NCBI GenBank assembly: GCA_019022495.1
Contig: JAFEKR010000005.1
Location: forward strand, 1,116,001-1,180,000
Reading direction: 5' to 3'
DNA: 64,000 bases
DNA from: Epichloe hybrida
Lineage: Eukaryota; Ascomycota; Sordariomycetes; Hypocreales; Clavicipitaceae
In this document: positions 24,115 to 35,975 of the stretch, in pieces
Layout: the number at the start of each line of letters is the position of its first letter
How positions within the stretch are numbered: position 1 is the first letter of the stretch
Translations under genes and position numbers: made by a program
The notes under the pieces: model-generated
What the model was told of the DNA's origin: nothing
The model's input: the letters and a program-made list of their open reading frames with translations, nothing else
The model's database searches: none

Positions 24115-24364
24115 GCAGTGGAATGCGGCTATTCTAGAACTAGCGCTAGACTAAACTAGTCCCCGATCTCATCCTAGCAAAGTCTACTACACTACACTAA
24201 AGCATGCATTTTGCTTGACAACATGTCTAGTTAAGAAATTCTCTTCACAAAGCAGCTTAGTAGTTATAAGCAGAAATACTATATAAAGGACTAGGCGGTC
24301 GCCCGTCATTCCCATCTGAAACCCACTTGATTCGTAACATCAAGATTTCTTGTCTTCTAGCAAA

Positions 24365-24982
24365 ATGCAAATCAAACCTTTGATTGCTAAGGCTATTGCT
24401 GTGTTTGCAATGGCCAGTGGAACGAGTGCTGACACCATTGTATCACATGTCCACCACACCTTTTTCGGAGGTAACTTGGATCGCTGTCTCTTCGCCTTTC
24501 ATTTGAGAAGAATTAACACAGTTTTCTCTCCCCGATTCTAGACCCCGACACCAATGACGGCTACGCCAATGAGTACGACTGCGGCCGCGGGTACACCGCC
24601 AAAGGCAGCGGCTCATTCAAGGACCCGCTAACCATGGCCAGTGTTCATGGTGAATACAATAAGTGCGAAATCGTGTGGGACACGTATACCCAGAAGTACT
24701 TGCGCAACGAAGATATCTGTGCTACTTGCAACGGCAACCAGATTGCCATTTGGACGGGCGGTGGCGGCAGCAAGAATGCCCAGCTCCGATGCGAGAGGAG
24801 GCTGACGCATAAGCTTGGACACATCGTCATTCGATTTGGGTCTAAGGGTTATGATGCAAATAGTGAGTCACCATGCGATCATAGATTCTGTAATAGAGTT
24901 TTTGGCAAACTAATTGAGAGTAGCTGGACCACTTTGGGATGGCTCTTGCCACCCAGAAAATGTGTACCCTGATGCGAGCTAG
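24365..24982 (+). CDS. Small secreted protein, 162 aa, three exons
   Basis: The ATG at 24365 opens a signal peptide (MQIKPLIAKAIAVFAMASGTSA). Exons 24365-24470, 24542-24862 and 24921-24982 join with consistent phases (106, 321 and 62 nt). The first junction gives HTFFG-DPDTNDGYANEYDCGRGYTAKGSGSFKDPLTMA in outline and the last gives YDAN-IAGPLWDGSCHPENVYPDAS. The mature protein has spaced cysteines (YDCGRGY, NKCEIVW, EDICATC, QLRCERR, DGSCH) suggesting disulphides. The pattern resembles secreted fungal proteins with a compact, possibly double-psi-barrel-like fold, but I cannot name an activity. It is intact although surrounded by transposons, a setting common for host-interaction proteins. Introns of 71 and 58 bp are normal for fungi. 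Confidence 0.75.
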
Positions 24983-26761
24983 ATATGCAGGTCTTGCAGC
25001 AATGTCTATTAGGAGTTTAGTCTTCGTTTTTGGTTTCTATCAGTAAAGCAAAAAGACATCACATCCTGTGCTAAGTTAGTCATTTCAGAAGATCGTTAGA
25101 CCGGAAGGAGTCTGCTCCTCATTCTCATTTTTAGGAATAGTTTGTTAGAATATCGGTAAAAAAAACAGCCTCTAACAAATTTTCGGGTTACATTTTACCT
25201 GCTTTAGTAATACCACGTCTAACTTATGAAACATAGCGTCTATCTGCTCCTTGTATATCTTTTTCACTAGTTCACGCCTCATGTTTCCCTAATGCTATCC
25301 AAGAATGGCTTCCCTTCTGCATGACAATGATGCGTCTCGCGTTGTCAATCCGTTCGTAAACTATCACTATCTTAGTAAAGGGCTTCATTCTAGCCATATC
25401 ATCTCCTTGAGCTTTTCATCATCAATTTGAACACGTCCATTTCCTCCTTCCTTTGCCTCAAGCATAAGCACAGGTGACAGGTCGCAACGACCTAACCACA
25501 ACGGTCGCTTCGACGAGGTCGCCTGCACGCGTCTGCATAACCTTAGCTTCTATAGAGGATGCATTGCACCTATTAGCTGTTTCCTTCCGACCTTTGCTAA
25601 TGTATCTGCGATGTGAGACTTTCTCTAACAGATGTCCTATACGAAGCTTCCTATCTTGCGCGTTGAAAAATAATTATCCTAGACGATTAGGTAATACAGA
25701 GAGCGCTACTAGTTTCAATAGTAGCTTCATAGCCCTAATGAAACGCTAGGGGAAACTAGCAATAAATAATAAGCAGATGAGGTAAGTAAGGTGCTTTTTG
25801 AGGGTTAGCCACGCGCTAAATGTTAAAAATAACCATAATCTCCATTCTGGCCAAAAACGCTTATAACCGTTCTTTGCTTCTGTCTAAATTACTAAATTTG
25901 CCCGTTCCGTTCTCCTGCATCTGCGCTTCCCTTCCGGGGCCGGATTTAAGATCCAACGATATCTGCTGCTTACACGTTCGCGACTGCTCTCGGGGCAAAG
26001 ATGCGGCAGTATGCAACACGAAGAGATGCTAGAGTCAAAGGCTTCGGCTTGCTCTCCTACGCCGCACTAGCGCTTGCAAAATATCTTAGTGCGCCATATC
26101 CTCCATTACTTGTATTAGTCTATAGTGAATCCATGGATAGGCGACCGCATGTCGAGTTAGTCAAAACTTTAGAGTAGTCTCTCATTAACGCAGTCAGTCA
26201 ATTCGTATGTGGTCCGTGTTCTTAAACTAATGTACGTTTCACCGTGTCACCGGCAACAGACTCTGGAGTCCACTGTCCTAAGATCGCGTTCTCATGCTTG
26301 ATTAAAGGAGTATGCGGGGCATGATCTAGTTGCCATTATCATTACCTAACAGACCCCTGCTTCCTAAAGGTCACGAAATAGATCCATTATCTAAGAAACC
26401 AAAGCGATATGCACAGAGACCTTTCTGCCGCAAAATGTATAGTCTACCTAAACCTAAAGATGTAAATTTGTACATCAGTATGAAATTGTGATCTGTAGAA
26501 GCTTAGAAGCTAAGCAGTGAGAAAGTAGGAAGTTTGAAGCAAACCCTCTTCCTATTATGTTTCCTTAGCTAGTTTTAGTCTTTATTACGCAAGGTAAGCT
26601 TTTAGCTAGTAAGACATAATGCAATCTTGCGCGGTGTAAGTTAAACAGTTAAAATAATAATAATGAAATGCCTTGCCCTAACCTTAAGCAAGGTCGGTGC
26701 GCACCTGCCCCCTCTACCCTAGTCTCTTCTCCAAACGCGCGACGCTGCCAACTCCACTTTC
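24983..26761. other. Gene-poor stretch
   Basis: No gene, repeat end or domain recognised on either strand. Moderately AT-rich with short frames only. It may contain old transposon debris. Confidence 0.4.
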
Positions 26762-27873
26762 ATGCCTACACGACAACGCCCTTTTAACCCGCAATGGCAA
26801 CGTCAGCGCCAGACAACCGAGCATTCAGCTCGACTCGCCGTCTGGATGGCATTTCGATTCGCCAGAGACTCGGCCATTACTCCAGATCACGCATCCTCGT
26901 CGAACCTCTACTCTGGACCGAGCTGCACCTCGACCTACTTAGCTGCGACTTCATCGGGCCCTCGCCAGCGCCACCAGACGTCATCATGAAGCTCGAATAT
27001 CCTGGCGACGAGCGCCGTTTGAGAAGCTTCAAGAGCGAGTTTTGTCCTGGGCACGGGAACAGAGAGGGCGGAATGCGGGCTCTGCTGGGAGGCTCCGAGG
27101 TTCCTCTGCAGTGGTTGTGAGATTTCCGTTTTGCCTGCCTATACATACCTCTTTTCTTCGTCCAAATGGCCCCCCTAGTCTAACGGAAAAGAACGAAACA
27201 GTATGCATCTCGAACTACGCTTCGGGGACTACCCAGGTATTATACTGCCCTGTTCGTACTTTTGCCTGCGCAACGAATGTACCGACGACGCCGGACCGTT
27301 ACCGCCGCCGCCCATTATCGCCCACATCGATCAAGGCCATATCGCGTTTATGCGCAAGAGAAAGATTCAATCTCTTTACGGCCGTAGCGCTCGCTATAAT
27401 CGACCTGGGGCGAAACTGGCCTCTTTGAGATTAAAGAGACTGGTCCCTACGGAACCGCTGCGTGAGCCTTACCTTGTGGCTGTCTTGATTGCACTAGCCC
27501 AGCAACAATGGAGGACCTTAGGTCCGGCCACGATAAAGCGTGTGTCTGGAGTGCGGGTATGTATAGTTAAAGGACAAAAGTCGTCTATAGCAAGCACATA
27601 ACTTACTTCATATAGTCAAAACTATTATACACGAGCGTCGGGCCCGGCGGGGATGCATTGCACCTTTACTCGACAACGGTTTCATCCACCTTCCTGGCCA
27701 TGGTGGACAATGTAGCTTTCGTTCCGCTAACGCCACAATCTCTATCAATCCAGCTCACCGCCATACCCTTTGAACCGCTTGACACTCTACGGAATCGTCT
27801 TATGGCCCTTATCTTGGAAGCTCCGAGCCTTGAAGCAGTAGGGAACTCAAGGGACTTGGTTGCCTGTCCCTAA
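26762..27873 (+). pseudogene. Gene of unknown family, probably frameshifted
   Basis: Three reading frames appear to carry one protein. From 26762, RPFNPQWQRQRQTTEHSARL is in frame. After a shift near 26.87 kb come EPLLWTELHLDLLS and PGDERRLRSFKSE (to about 27.03 kb), and after another shift VLSWAREQRGR. A frame starting at 27203 reads ELRFGDYPGIILP, HIAFMRKRKIQSLYGRSARY and PYLVAVLIALAQQQWRTL. It splices over a clear 59-bp intron (27557-27615, donor GTATGT, acceptor ATATAG) into SKLLYTSVGPGGDALHLY and runs to TAA at 27871-27873. The last two exons (203 residues) form a coherent unit. Either the gene is broken upstream or it has additional introns I cannot place. Function unknown. Confidence 0.5.
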
Positions 27874-27989
27874 TTCTGGGCCACAACGATCCGTGAAGTG
27901 GACGAATTATGCGAAGCGACTGAATTGCTATTTCCAACATGCATCAAACTTCGATTCCTAGATCACAACGTTAATCACTGTCCTATATT

Positions 27990-29251
27990 TTACTCGGCCA
28001 GCTTTTGCCGTGTCCAGCTGATGAGAGCGAGCAGATGATCTGCTATAATTTTTCGATGGCCGGATTGTTTGATATCGAGCCAATGGGTTGACTTGACCGT
28101 CAGCACATCCTTCAACAACATGTCACTCGGGTCATTTTCGTCGATGCCTCCATAGGATCTCTTGTACGCCGAGGAGACATGGAAGTGGAAAAACTTTAGA
28201 TAGTGCGCTGTGACATGAAGTGCGAAGAATCTAACCAAAGCGATCTAAAGCATTAGCATCTTAAATAGAAGCAAGGTATCTGGTGTAGAGCATGATGGAA
28301 TGACTTACTCGGTTCGAGAAACACCTACTTTCCTTGCGTCAGATTCATCTTGCATGGCTAATGCCAAGACCTCGCCGACCATTTGAGCCAGGAGACGATC
28401 GGTTATAAGAGCTTCTCCGCTAACGATCTTCCGGAAAGTACGCTTTCCCTCTAGTAGAGCGACCTATCGGAAAACACCCTTTTCCTTATCAAATACTTGT
28501 ATGCCCCCGTCATCGACGGCGTGAACCGCCCGGGAACCGCCCAAGTGGCACGAGTACGTAAGTCGTTCATCACGGAACTCGAGGAACGCGCCGTGGTCGA
28601 ATTCAATGGGCTGGCCATAATTCAGCACACAGCGGACGAAGCAGCTTGCCAGACGAATGGTTGCGTCTTGGAGGAGAGGCATCTCTATGTTTTCCTGCCA
28701 GCCTGCGCTCGAGAAGCTCGAGTCGGAATAGGAGGTTGTCAGCCGTTGGCCGGTTGCGTCTGGGGAGCTACCGAGATACGCCTGGTCAGACGGGACCCCC
28801 GGCTGCGAGACGATCCGGGAGTTTCCGGTCTCGGCTGTGCTTCGGCGTCCGTGGTACCGCCAACGTGGGCTCGTTGTATTCCCGTACAAACGGCAGCAGA
28901 GCGGCCCAGACATAACCTAGGCTATCTGGTTGATAGCGATGCAATATTTGGGGCTCGGAGCTGTTCTTGAGTTGGTCGATGCTTGCCGGTCCTTTCAGCA
29001 GCTCGTCAATGCATTTCTTCATGTTACCGAGCTCTGGCTTGTCGAAAATAGGGAGCCATGCCACTGGTTTGTGGCAGACAACTGCGATGTGCCAAGAGCT
29101 GCTTGCGCTCCCACCTACTAACTGCGCTTGTCCACTCTGAACCGAGTAGACCGCTCAGGGTGTCTTTTCCCTGAGAGACTCTGGCGAGTGTCGATTCATC
29201 GTGAACAGTGCCGTAATAAGTTGCTTGCTGCGAATATCCGTGCGATGACAT
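27990..29251 (-). pseudogene. Gene of unknown family on the minus strand, broken
   Basis: Coherent protein sequence runs from about 29.25 kb down to 27.99 kb but changes frame. VAWLPIFDKPELGNMKKCIDE and SLGYVWAALLPFVREYNEP (29064 to about 28.80 kb) are in one frame. SDQAYLGSSPDATGQRL to VFDKEKGVFR (to 28464) are in another. The latter hits a TAG at 28464-28466, after which VALLEGKRTFRKIVSGEALI continues in the same frame. A final piece (28238-27990, FFALHVTAHYLKFFHF to HLLALISWTRQ) follows a probable intron starting GTAGGT. There is therefore at least one frameshift and one nonsense codon (CAG to TAG is the simplest origin). It converges with the broken plus-strand gene ending at 27873, 116 bp away. 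No named domain. Confidence 0.55.
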
Positions 29252-29442
29252 GGCTTCAGGTGTTTATGAGTGTGTGGTAAGTCCTCAAGCAATCAGGTAG
29301 CGCACCGTAATATAAACAAAGGAATGCGGGGGGGGGGGGGGACGGTTAGAACTGGGCTAACAGACCCTTTCATAAAAGATGCGAGCTAACACATGAAACT
29401 AATATTATACGTAACCGCTGCCAAGTACAGGCAGAGACGTCT

Positions 29443-30710
29443 CTAATCGTAAATCACCCCCCAAGCGATGTAACAGCAACCAGGGGAACGAGGGTCCCAT
29501 CCCGTCCTGGTTCTAAGCGCCGGGACGCCTGGCTTTTGCAGGTGGATAGTATAACCGCAACCCCAACCCTGGGTTGAAGGTATTCCCACTCCGTCTCCTT
29601 CGTATATTCCTATCTATAATCGTTGGTTTGCTAGAACAAGATTAAAAGAACGCAAACCTTTACTATCGTTCCGGTATACACGCTTAGGCCGCGTGGGCCA
29701 AGGAATATAACTCTGACTAGTGGCCTCTGGCGGTGTAATATTCTTATTAGTAGCTAGGGCACAGAAGACTAGCGGCTTACATATAACTACTTCACTTAAA
29801 GATAATCCAAAGTGAAGGTATTTAATCTACTTTATATTATTCCGACTAAGTTATTATTCTAATAACAAAAACAATTAATAATATCCTTCTCCATACTAAA
29901 GATATTTTCTATTATCTACCTATTTGCTACATCTATTACAACGGCTTCCCTATATTACTAATAAAATTTCACAAACTACTAAGCAGTTGTTCCCTTATAC
30001 AAGTATAATTTCATCCACTTATAAACACACCTATTCTAACATAGAATAGTGCGTTCTCCTATCTGTATATTCACTAAGAGTTTCTCCTATAGTCTCTTTC
30101 ACACCACTAGTGCTAGTAATGTAATAATAAAACGAAATATATATACTATCTCTCCTAGATAGGTAATGTAATCCACGTGATATCCATATACCCATAGCCT
30201 TTATATTATACCTAATAATAATTGATTTAGATAATCCTAACTAGCAATGCACCTGACGACATAGTCTTTGAAATTACGCGGTAGCTACCTCTTTAGTAAG
30301 TAATAATCGCAGAAAAAGAATTGCCTATAGAATTCAGAATTGCACAAATCACAGATATAATGCGCATTATAATGCTTACGTAGCGGATGAGATTAGGGTA
30401 TACCCCTCTTAGTAACTAGTACTTTATAAAGATGCTTACTGCTAAGACTTAAGTCTAACGTACTTAGAGGCTAATCATTAGTAACGTCTTCTAGCTTAAA
30501 GAAAGGTTTGTAATAACTATTTCTATACCTTAAGTGATTCCATCCACTTAACCCACTGTGATAGTTTGACAATACTACCATTGTCTCTATAACTAGATAT
30601 AAATACTTATACCCTATGTCTAACTATGCTTGCCTAGATAGCTTGCAAATAACGTCGGTTAGAATCACTACTTGTTATTTAAACTTAAAAAAAACGACAT
30701 TCCTAGTCAT
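29443..30710 (-). pseudogene. RIP-damaged, unrecognised protein-coding remnant
   Basis: The minus strand reads as protein in two frames despite AT-richness. From an ATG at 30708-30710 to about 30.24 kb, all stops are TAA/TAG at positions where Gln is plausible. Recognisable-looking segments include SGWNHLRYRNSYYKPFFKLE and HYICDLCNSEFYRQFFFCDY, a possible zinc-binding cluster. A second frame (about 30.12 kb down to TAG at 29443-29445) holds SGVKETIGETLSEYTDRRTH, a CNRC pair near 29.94 kb and a GC-rich, less damaged end with GWGCGYTIHL and SPGCCYIAWGVIYD. The two frames may be exons or frameshifted parts. I do not recognise the family, and it could be a transposon protein. Confidence 0.4.
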
Positions 30711-31170
30711 ACTAGATACCTATCTTACCATTTCCACTTAACTTAATCTAGCTTTAATCCACTCGCTGTTTAAGATTTACGCGTTAGCGCTTTGTTGTTC
30801 TTATTGTCCTACTATCCACTTCACTATAGTAGAACTCTATTTGTTGTTCTAGGTCTCTTATTGTTAAGTGCTTCTTAGAATAAATACATAGTTCTATGTA
30901 TCTGTGTAAAGAAGAAAAGAAAAGAAAATCTATTTTGTTTTATAGTCTATAGACAAGGGACCTAGTCCCTTATACCCTTCTGCTTTATTTGATTAAATGT
31001 GGAATACCCCACAGGTGGACGTACAATGCCTTATTAGTCCGTCTAGTTGTATGAACTAGTAGGTTTATGTCATTAGCTAATGCTATATAATACCTACTAT
31101 CCATGACTCTGTGTAATTAGTGTTTATTTCTAATGACCCTCCCTATAGTTAAATCATCTTATCTACTACT

Positions 31171-31925
31171 TCCTTCCGCTACGCTCCAGTTGTCTATAGG
31201 CTTGTGACCTCTAGGGTTACTCTTAGCTAGACATCCTTCTGTTGATTGGTAAGCAGTGGCTGTTCCGTCCATTTCCTGCTTAGGGCCTAAGGAAACCATT
31301 CTAGTCCCTTGGTCCCTTGGTCCGCAATGAACAAAGACTTATGAATGGAGTCAATGCATTGGGGAGGTGACGACACAACATGACAATATCCACGATGAGA
31401 AAGTGGATCAACGTTGGAGCTAGGCGAAAACGACAAAGAGGGGTTAGACCCCGAGGACGGACGAACATGGAATGGAGGCATGCACGTTTCGAACGAGAGA
31501 GAAAGGATCCAATAACCAGAGGGAATGACTAGGTAAGTGGGCAGGGACCACGCAAGTACCGTGCAATACGATACTATATTAGACTAATATATCTATAAAT
31601 TGAAAAAAAGTAAACGAGATTTGAACTTTTTTTATATAGAAGAAGACAAAAAGTAACTAACTTTTTATATAGAAGAAATCTAGACTAGAAGTATAGTATA
31701 TAACTAGAAGGAGAGGATAGTCCTTAAATAAGGTACTAAAGTGACTTAGTCTGCTGCCTATGTTTAGTTTAAGGCGGACTAAGGGACTAAGGGACCAGAA
31801 TGGTATCCTTAGGCCCTAAGACATCAGAACGTAGTGAGGGTTCTTCCGTAAGGGTTTACCCGAGGATTGTCCCCCTAAGAGGGTGCACCACCCGAGATAC
31901 TATACAAATGGAGCGTAGCGGAATG
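31171..31925. repeat. Imperfect inverted repeat, about 150-bp arms
   Basis: The left arm (about 31171-31325) and the reverse complement of the right arm (about 31776-31925) share TTCCGCTACGCTCCA at the outer end and CTTAGGGCCTAAGGA, ACCATTCT and a triple GTCCCTT-like run at the inner end. The middle of each arm is more diverged. The 450-bp spacer is AT-rich and contains two copies of a TTTTTATATAGAAGAA-like motif (31630 and 31660). This is a fold-back structure or two head-to-head copies of one repeat. Confidence 0.65.
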
Positions 31926-33448
31926 CAGTCGTCCTAGGATGGGGTGAACAGTATGGAGACCCATCAAAAATAAACACATATCCAATGGAGTAAAGGATGA
32001 GTGGGTATTATATGGCGTCAGCCAATGATATTTGATCACATGGTCAAATAGTACAGACAGACCAATCAGAATTCGTACGTCTACGAGTGGATACACTCTA
32101 ATAAGACCCGCACTAGGAAAGGGTATAAGGGATGGTAATCCCGTGTCGATAGACATGGAAACAGACAAAAGGGTATCCTTTTTCTTTTTTCTTTTTTCTA
32201 TATAGATGCATGGAACCATGCATCCACCTTTTGAAGAGCAGTCGGCGTATCAAAATAAAACCAGATGAATGAGTGAAGGTATCACATCTTCCTCACATAT
32301 GTAGTGCCGCGTATGTAATATAGGCCCCGCAAGGTAAAAGAGGACCAAGGAGATTGGCGCAGTTCCTTCGGCCGATACCCGTACGGCTCAGGGGCAGAGC
32401 GCCATTACATGTACATTACATGTAGACCTTCTGGGAGAAGCACACGTCGACAAGACGCGAAATACACTCGGTAGCAGCACAGATCACAGATTACTCGTAC
32501 TCCGTGCTAGCCACTGCTAGGCACTCTATTTCTACATTCCCCGCTGTCAAATTCGCCAGCGTAGAAAGAGGGCATGTTGCATTGTTTCTTTCATGCACCA
32601 GCCGCAACGTGAGACCTTGCCGCCCGCCAAATCTGTTTCAGGCAAGCCCATGACACCAGACCAGACTCGATTCTGATGAGCGCTGCTCTGCGATGCGAAC
32701 AGAAATCATTCCAGAACAGTATCAAGTTGCGCCCGCATCGCCGCGCATGATGGTCAGCAGCTGGGCAGGCGCGATGCAGGCATGGGAACAGGCCGGGTTT
32801 GCGGCGACTGCGGAGAATTACCTCGCACGCTCCAGTCGGTGGCACGGCACAGTGCCCCCCAACGAATCCACAATCCCCATGGTCATGGTTCCTGAGTCCT
32901 GGCAAGATGTCTGGTGCATGGCAACCAAATCAAGCCCCTTGCACAACCCCAAGTCTCGTCTCTGCCTACCTACCGCCTTATCTCTCTCTCTCTGCCTCTC
33001 CTTTAACACCCAGCCAGATTCACGCATTTTACGCGGACACGGCCTCGCCTTGTGCATTGTGGCGTTCGATTTTCGTCTTCAGCCGTTGACAGCTGTACTC
33101 CGTATTCACTTTGCATTCTCTCACTGACTCGAAATCATCCTCCCTTTCTCTCGTTAAGTCTAATCTCAGCGCCCATCGAACCGACGACATTCATTCCCTG
33201 ACTCTCGACGTCCGACCCCGACGGCCATTGGTGACTGTTCTACGACCCCAATCCAAGGGTTGATTCAACAGTGTGTACTATCTACCACCACTAAAACCGA
33301 TGCGAGCTGGGCTTGTGTTGCGAGAGATTCTTCGCCATCCTCAAGCCCACCACCACCAATCTGGCGCGAGCCCGACTGCCTCGCGTGCATTTTCCATCAA
33401 ATCCACAACCCGACTCTGACCCATTCAGACCACGCTCCATTGCAAGCC
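31926..33448. other. Intergenic, promoter side of the GH76 gene
   Basis: No supported gene. CT-rich leader-like sequence at 32960-33200 precedes the GH76 start. A short palindrome, TACATGTACATTACATGTA, lies near 32407. Confidence 0.45.
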
Positions 33449-34985
33449 ATGAGAGCTTTCGCCACCGCGGCGACTCTGTCGCTGGCTCTACTGAGCACTC
33501 CTGCTCTCAGTCTCAGTGTCACCGTCAACGATGACAGTATGTCCCTGTCAACTCCCCAAGAACAACCCGCCATCGTGGACATTGTGCTTACAACAATCGT
33601 TTCTAGGCTCTTTGAAGAGCACAGCAGCGACCATCGCCCATGGCTTGATGAAATACTATACTGGAAACAACACCGGAGACACCCCAGGCAATCTTCCAGA
33701 CCCATACTACTGTAAGAAAGCATCAAAACTTGTCGCCAAGCGCTCGCCAACCTCGATGGCACGGGAATTTTACTAATACCAAGCAGGGTGGGAGGCAGGG
33801 GCCATGTTCGGAACAATCATTGATTACTGGCACCTCACCGGAGACTCCTCATACAACGACGCCACGCTGCAAGCAATGGTGCACCAAGCTGGCCCGTCAA
33901 AGGACTTTATGCCCAAGAATCAGACGCGTACAGAAGGCAACGACGATCAAGGCTTCTGGGCCATGGCCGCCATGACGGCCGCCGAAAATAAGTTCCCTGA
34001 CCCCCCGAAGGAAGACGCCCAATGGCTCGCCGTCACGCAGGCCGTCTTCAATCAGTATGTCTTGCGATGGGACCCAGCAGACTGCAAGGGTGGTATGAGA
34101 TGGCAGATTTTCCAGTTCAATAACGGCTGGAACTACAAGAATTCGATTTCCAACGGATGCTTCTTCAACATTGCTGCCCGATTGCACAGGTACACGGGAA
34201 ACTCGACCTATGGCGACTGGGCAACCAAGATTTTCGAATGGCACCAGACCGTCGGCCTGATCACCAAGGACTGGGGCGTCCATGACGGCATCACCATCGA
34301 TCTTGACGGCACCTGCACAAGGATCGATGTGCTCGAGTGGTCCTACAATTCCGGTATTTTCCTCCATGGAGCTGCGGCCATGTACAACGCCACTGGTGGT
34401 GGCGACAAGTGGAAAAATGCGGTAGATGGTATCTTGAAGCGCGCAACCGCCAAGTTTGTCAAGGACGGTGTCGTGTTTGAGCAGTTTTGCGAGGGGAATA
34501 AACTGTGCAACAACGATCAGCAGAGTTTCAAGGGCTATCTCCTTCGATGGTTCGCGGCCACTACGCAACTCGCACCCTATACCTATCAAACCGTCAAGCC
34601 CTTCCTCGAGACGGCCGCTACCAAGGCTGCCTCGGTATGTATCGGCTCACCCGACGCGACCAAATACAAAGGCCCGCCTGGGACTGCCTGCGGTTTTAGC
34701 TGGACCACGGGCGCAACATTTGATGGACTTGTCGCCGTCGGGTCCATGATGAATGCTCTCGATGCTGTCATGTACAACCTTGTAGGCAAGGCCGCCCCCC
34801 CGGTCACGTCCAAATCCGGCGGTACATCCAAGGGCGATCCCTCTGCTGGCAGTGGTGGCACCGAAGATCCGACCAAGTTGAAGCCGTTGACGACGGCGGA
34901 CAAGGTAGGCGCGGGAATCATCACGATGCTGTTCGTCGTGGGAGCCTTTGGAAGCACCGCTTTCATGCTTCTGGACCGCAGGTAG
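33449..34985 (+). CDS. GH76 alpha-1,6-mannanase-like cell-wall protein (Dfg5/Dcw1 family)
   Basis: Three exons, 33449-33536, 33607-33711 and 33787-34985, give 463 residues. Donors are GTATGT and GTAAGA; acceptors are TTTCTAG and CAAGCAG. The second junction makes PDPYYWWEAGAMFG, a hallmark of the family. The N-terminus is a signal peptide (MRAFATAATLSLALLSTPALS). The catalytic Asp pair is in GNDDQGFWAM (Asp117-Asp118), followed by KGGMRWQIF and NGWNYKNSISNGCFFNIAAR. A Ser/Gly-rich linker and a hydrophobic C-terminus (about residues 438-458) fit GPI anchoring. Dfg5/Dcw1 enzymes transplant GPI-mannoproteins from membrane to wall glucan and are needed for hyphal wall building. All key motifs are intact. 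Confidence 0.93.
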
Positions 34986-35233
34986 TAGATGATTGATGAA
35001 AACATGTAATTCCTGTTGTATTATTCACTTCGCTATTTGGTCTAGCATTCACGAAAAGAGACAGGGCGGACATCCGATCCGATCCTATTGTTTCTCTTAC
35101 CCCCCCCAAATGGGCTTTGGACATTGAACCGGCGTTACGAGACGACAAGCTGAGCGAGTTGAGCTCCAGCTCTATACATTTCATGTGTTTCCCGGGAGAA
35201 GGTGTTTGGACCATGGCACTTTGCTGGCGTTTT

Positions 35234-35975
35234 CTATGTTTTTTTTTTTTTTTTTTCTCTTTCTCCAACCTCCCTTTTACATCGATGGAAATTTTGCGTT
35301 GCATCTAGGTACCCCTTGTAGCATATCATAGACATGTTGTCAGTATAAAGCAACAAATGATGAGAAGAAACATCCAATTTTGAAATCCAATCGCGAGGGT
35401 ATCCGCACTGAATGTGGATGACGAGCAGAACCGGACCAGCCATGAGCGGACAATGTGACGGGGCGTACATAACCAGACTCGTAATATTCCCAGAGTGCAC
35501 TTCTTCTTCCTCGCCACCGAGGCGGTCAACGCGGGTGAGCGGACGGGCAGGGCCCCCGAGGGCCAGGACAGTCGGGACGAGCAGTGGCTTCGCGATGGAT
35601 ATGCCGTCGTGGGAGATGGTGACTGTGGCAATGGTCTGAAGAGAGGCGCCCAAGGTATGTTGTGACGTTTCTCTTTTTACACGGTTTCACCTTTTCCACG
35701 GGGACAGAACCCTCATCGAAGACTGAAGCAGACGGGCGATGTGAGGAGCGCGGCCGACGAGACCTAGGGGATGGAGGTGTATGTTGGCGGCAGCAGGTTC
35801 CTGACCCGGGGGCCTTTGGGCCGGCTTGCTTCTTCACGGGGCTGACTGGGTTGGATGGTGATGACCACTGATGAGGGATGATGGATGGGATAAGACCTAG
35901 ACCGGAGTTGTTGTACACGCGAGTATGGGGGGCATCTTGCGGAGGAAGCCGGGAATTGTCGGGCGAGCTGATCAT
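35234..35975 (-). CDS. Possible minus-strand gene of unknown function
   Basis: Two overlapping minus-strand frames read smoothly. One is Pro/Ser-rich (from 35975: SSPDNSRLPPQDAPHTRVYN ..). The other (to 35234) contains TIATVTISHDGISIAKPLLV and GNITSLVMYAPSHCPLMAGP, then a Lys run encoded by the poly-T tract. They could be joined by a short intron near 35.64 kb, but I cannot prove it and there is no known domain. It may equally be the 3' region of neighbouring genes. Confidence 0.25.

Noticed and set aside
29328..29341. Run of 14 G
   Set aside because: A simple homopolymer, likely slippage or sequencing noise; no associated structure.
29443..31925. Idea that this is part of a Starship-type giant element
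   Set aside because: I see no tyrosine-recombinase (DUF3435-like) gene or defined ends in the window; the evidence is insufficient.
33897..34589. 230-codon minus-strand frame
   Set aside because: Antisense of the GH76 coding exon; no independent features.
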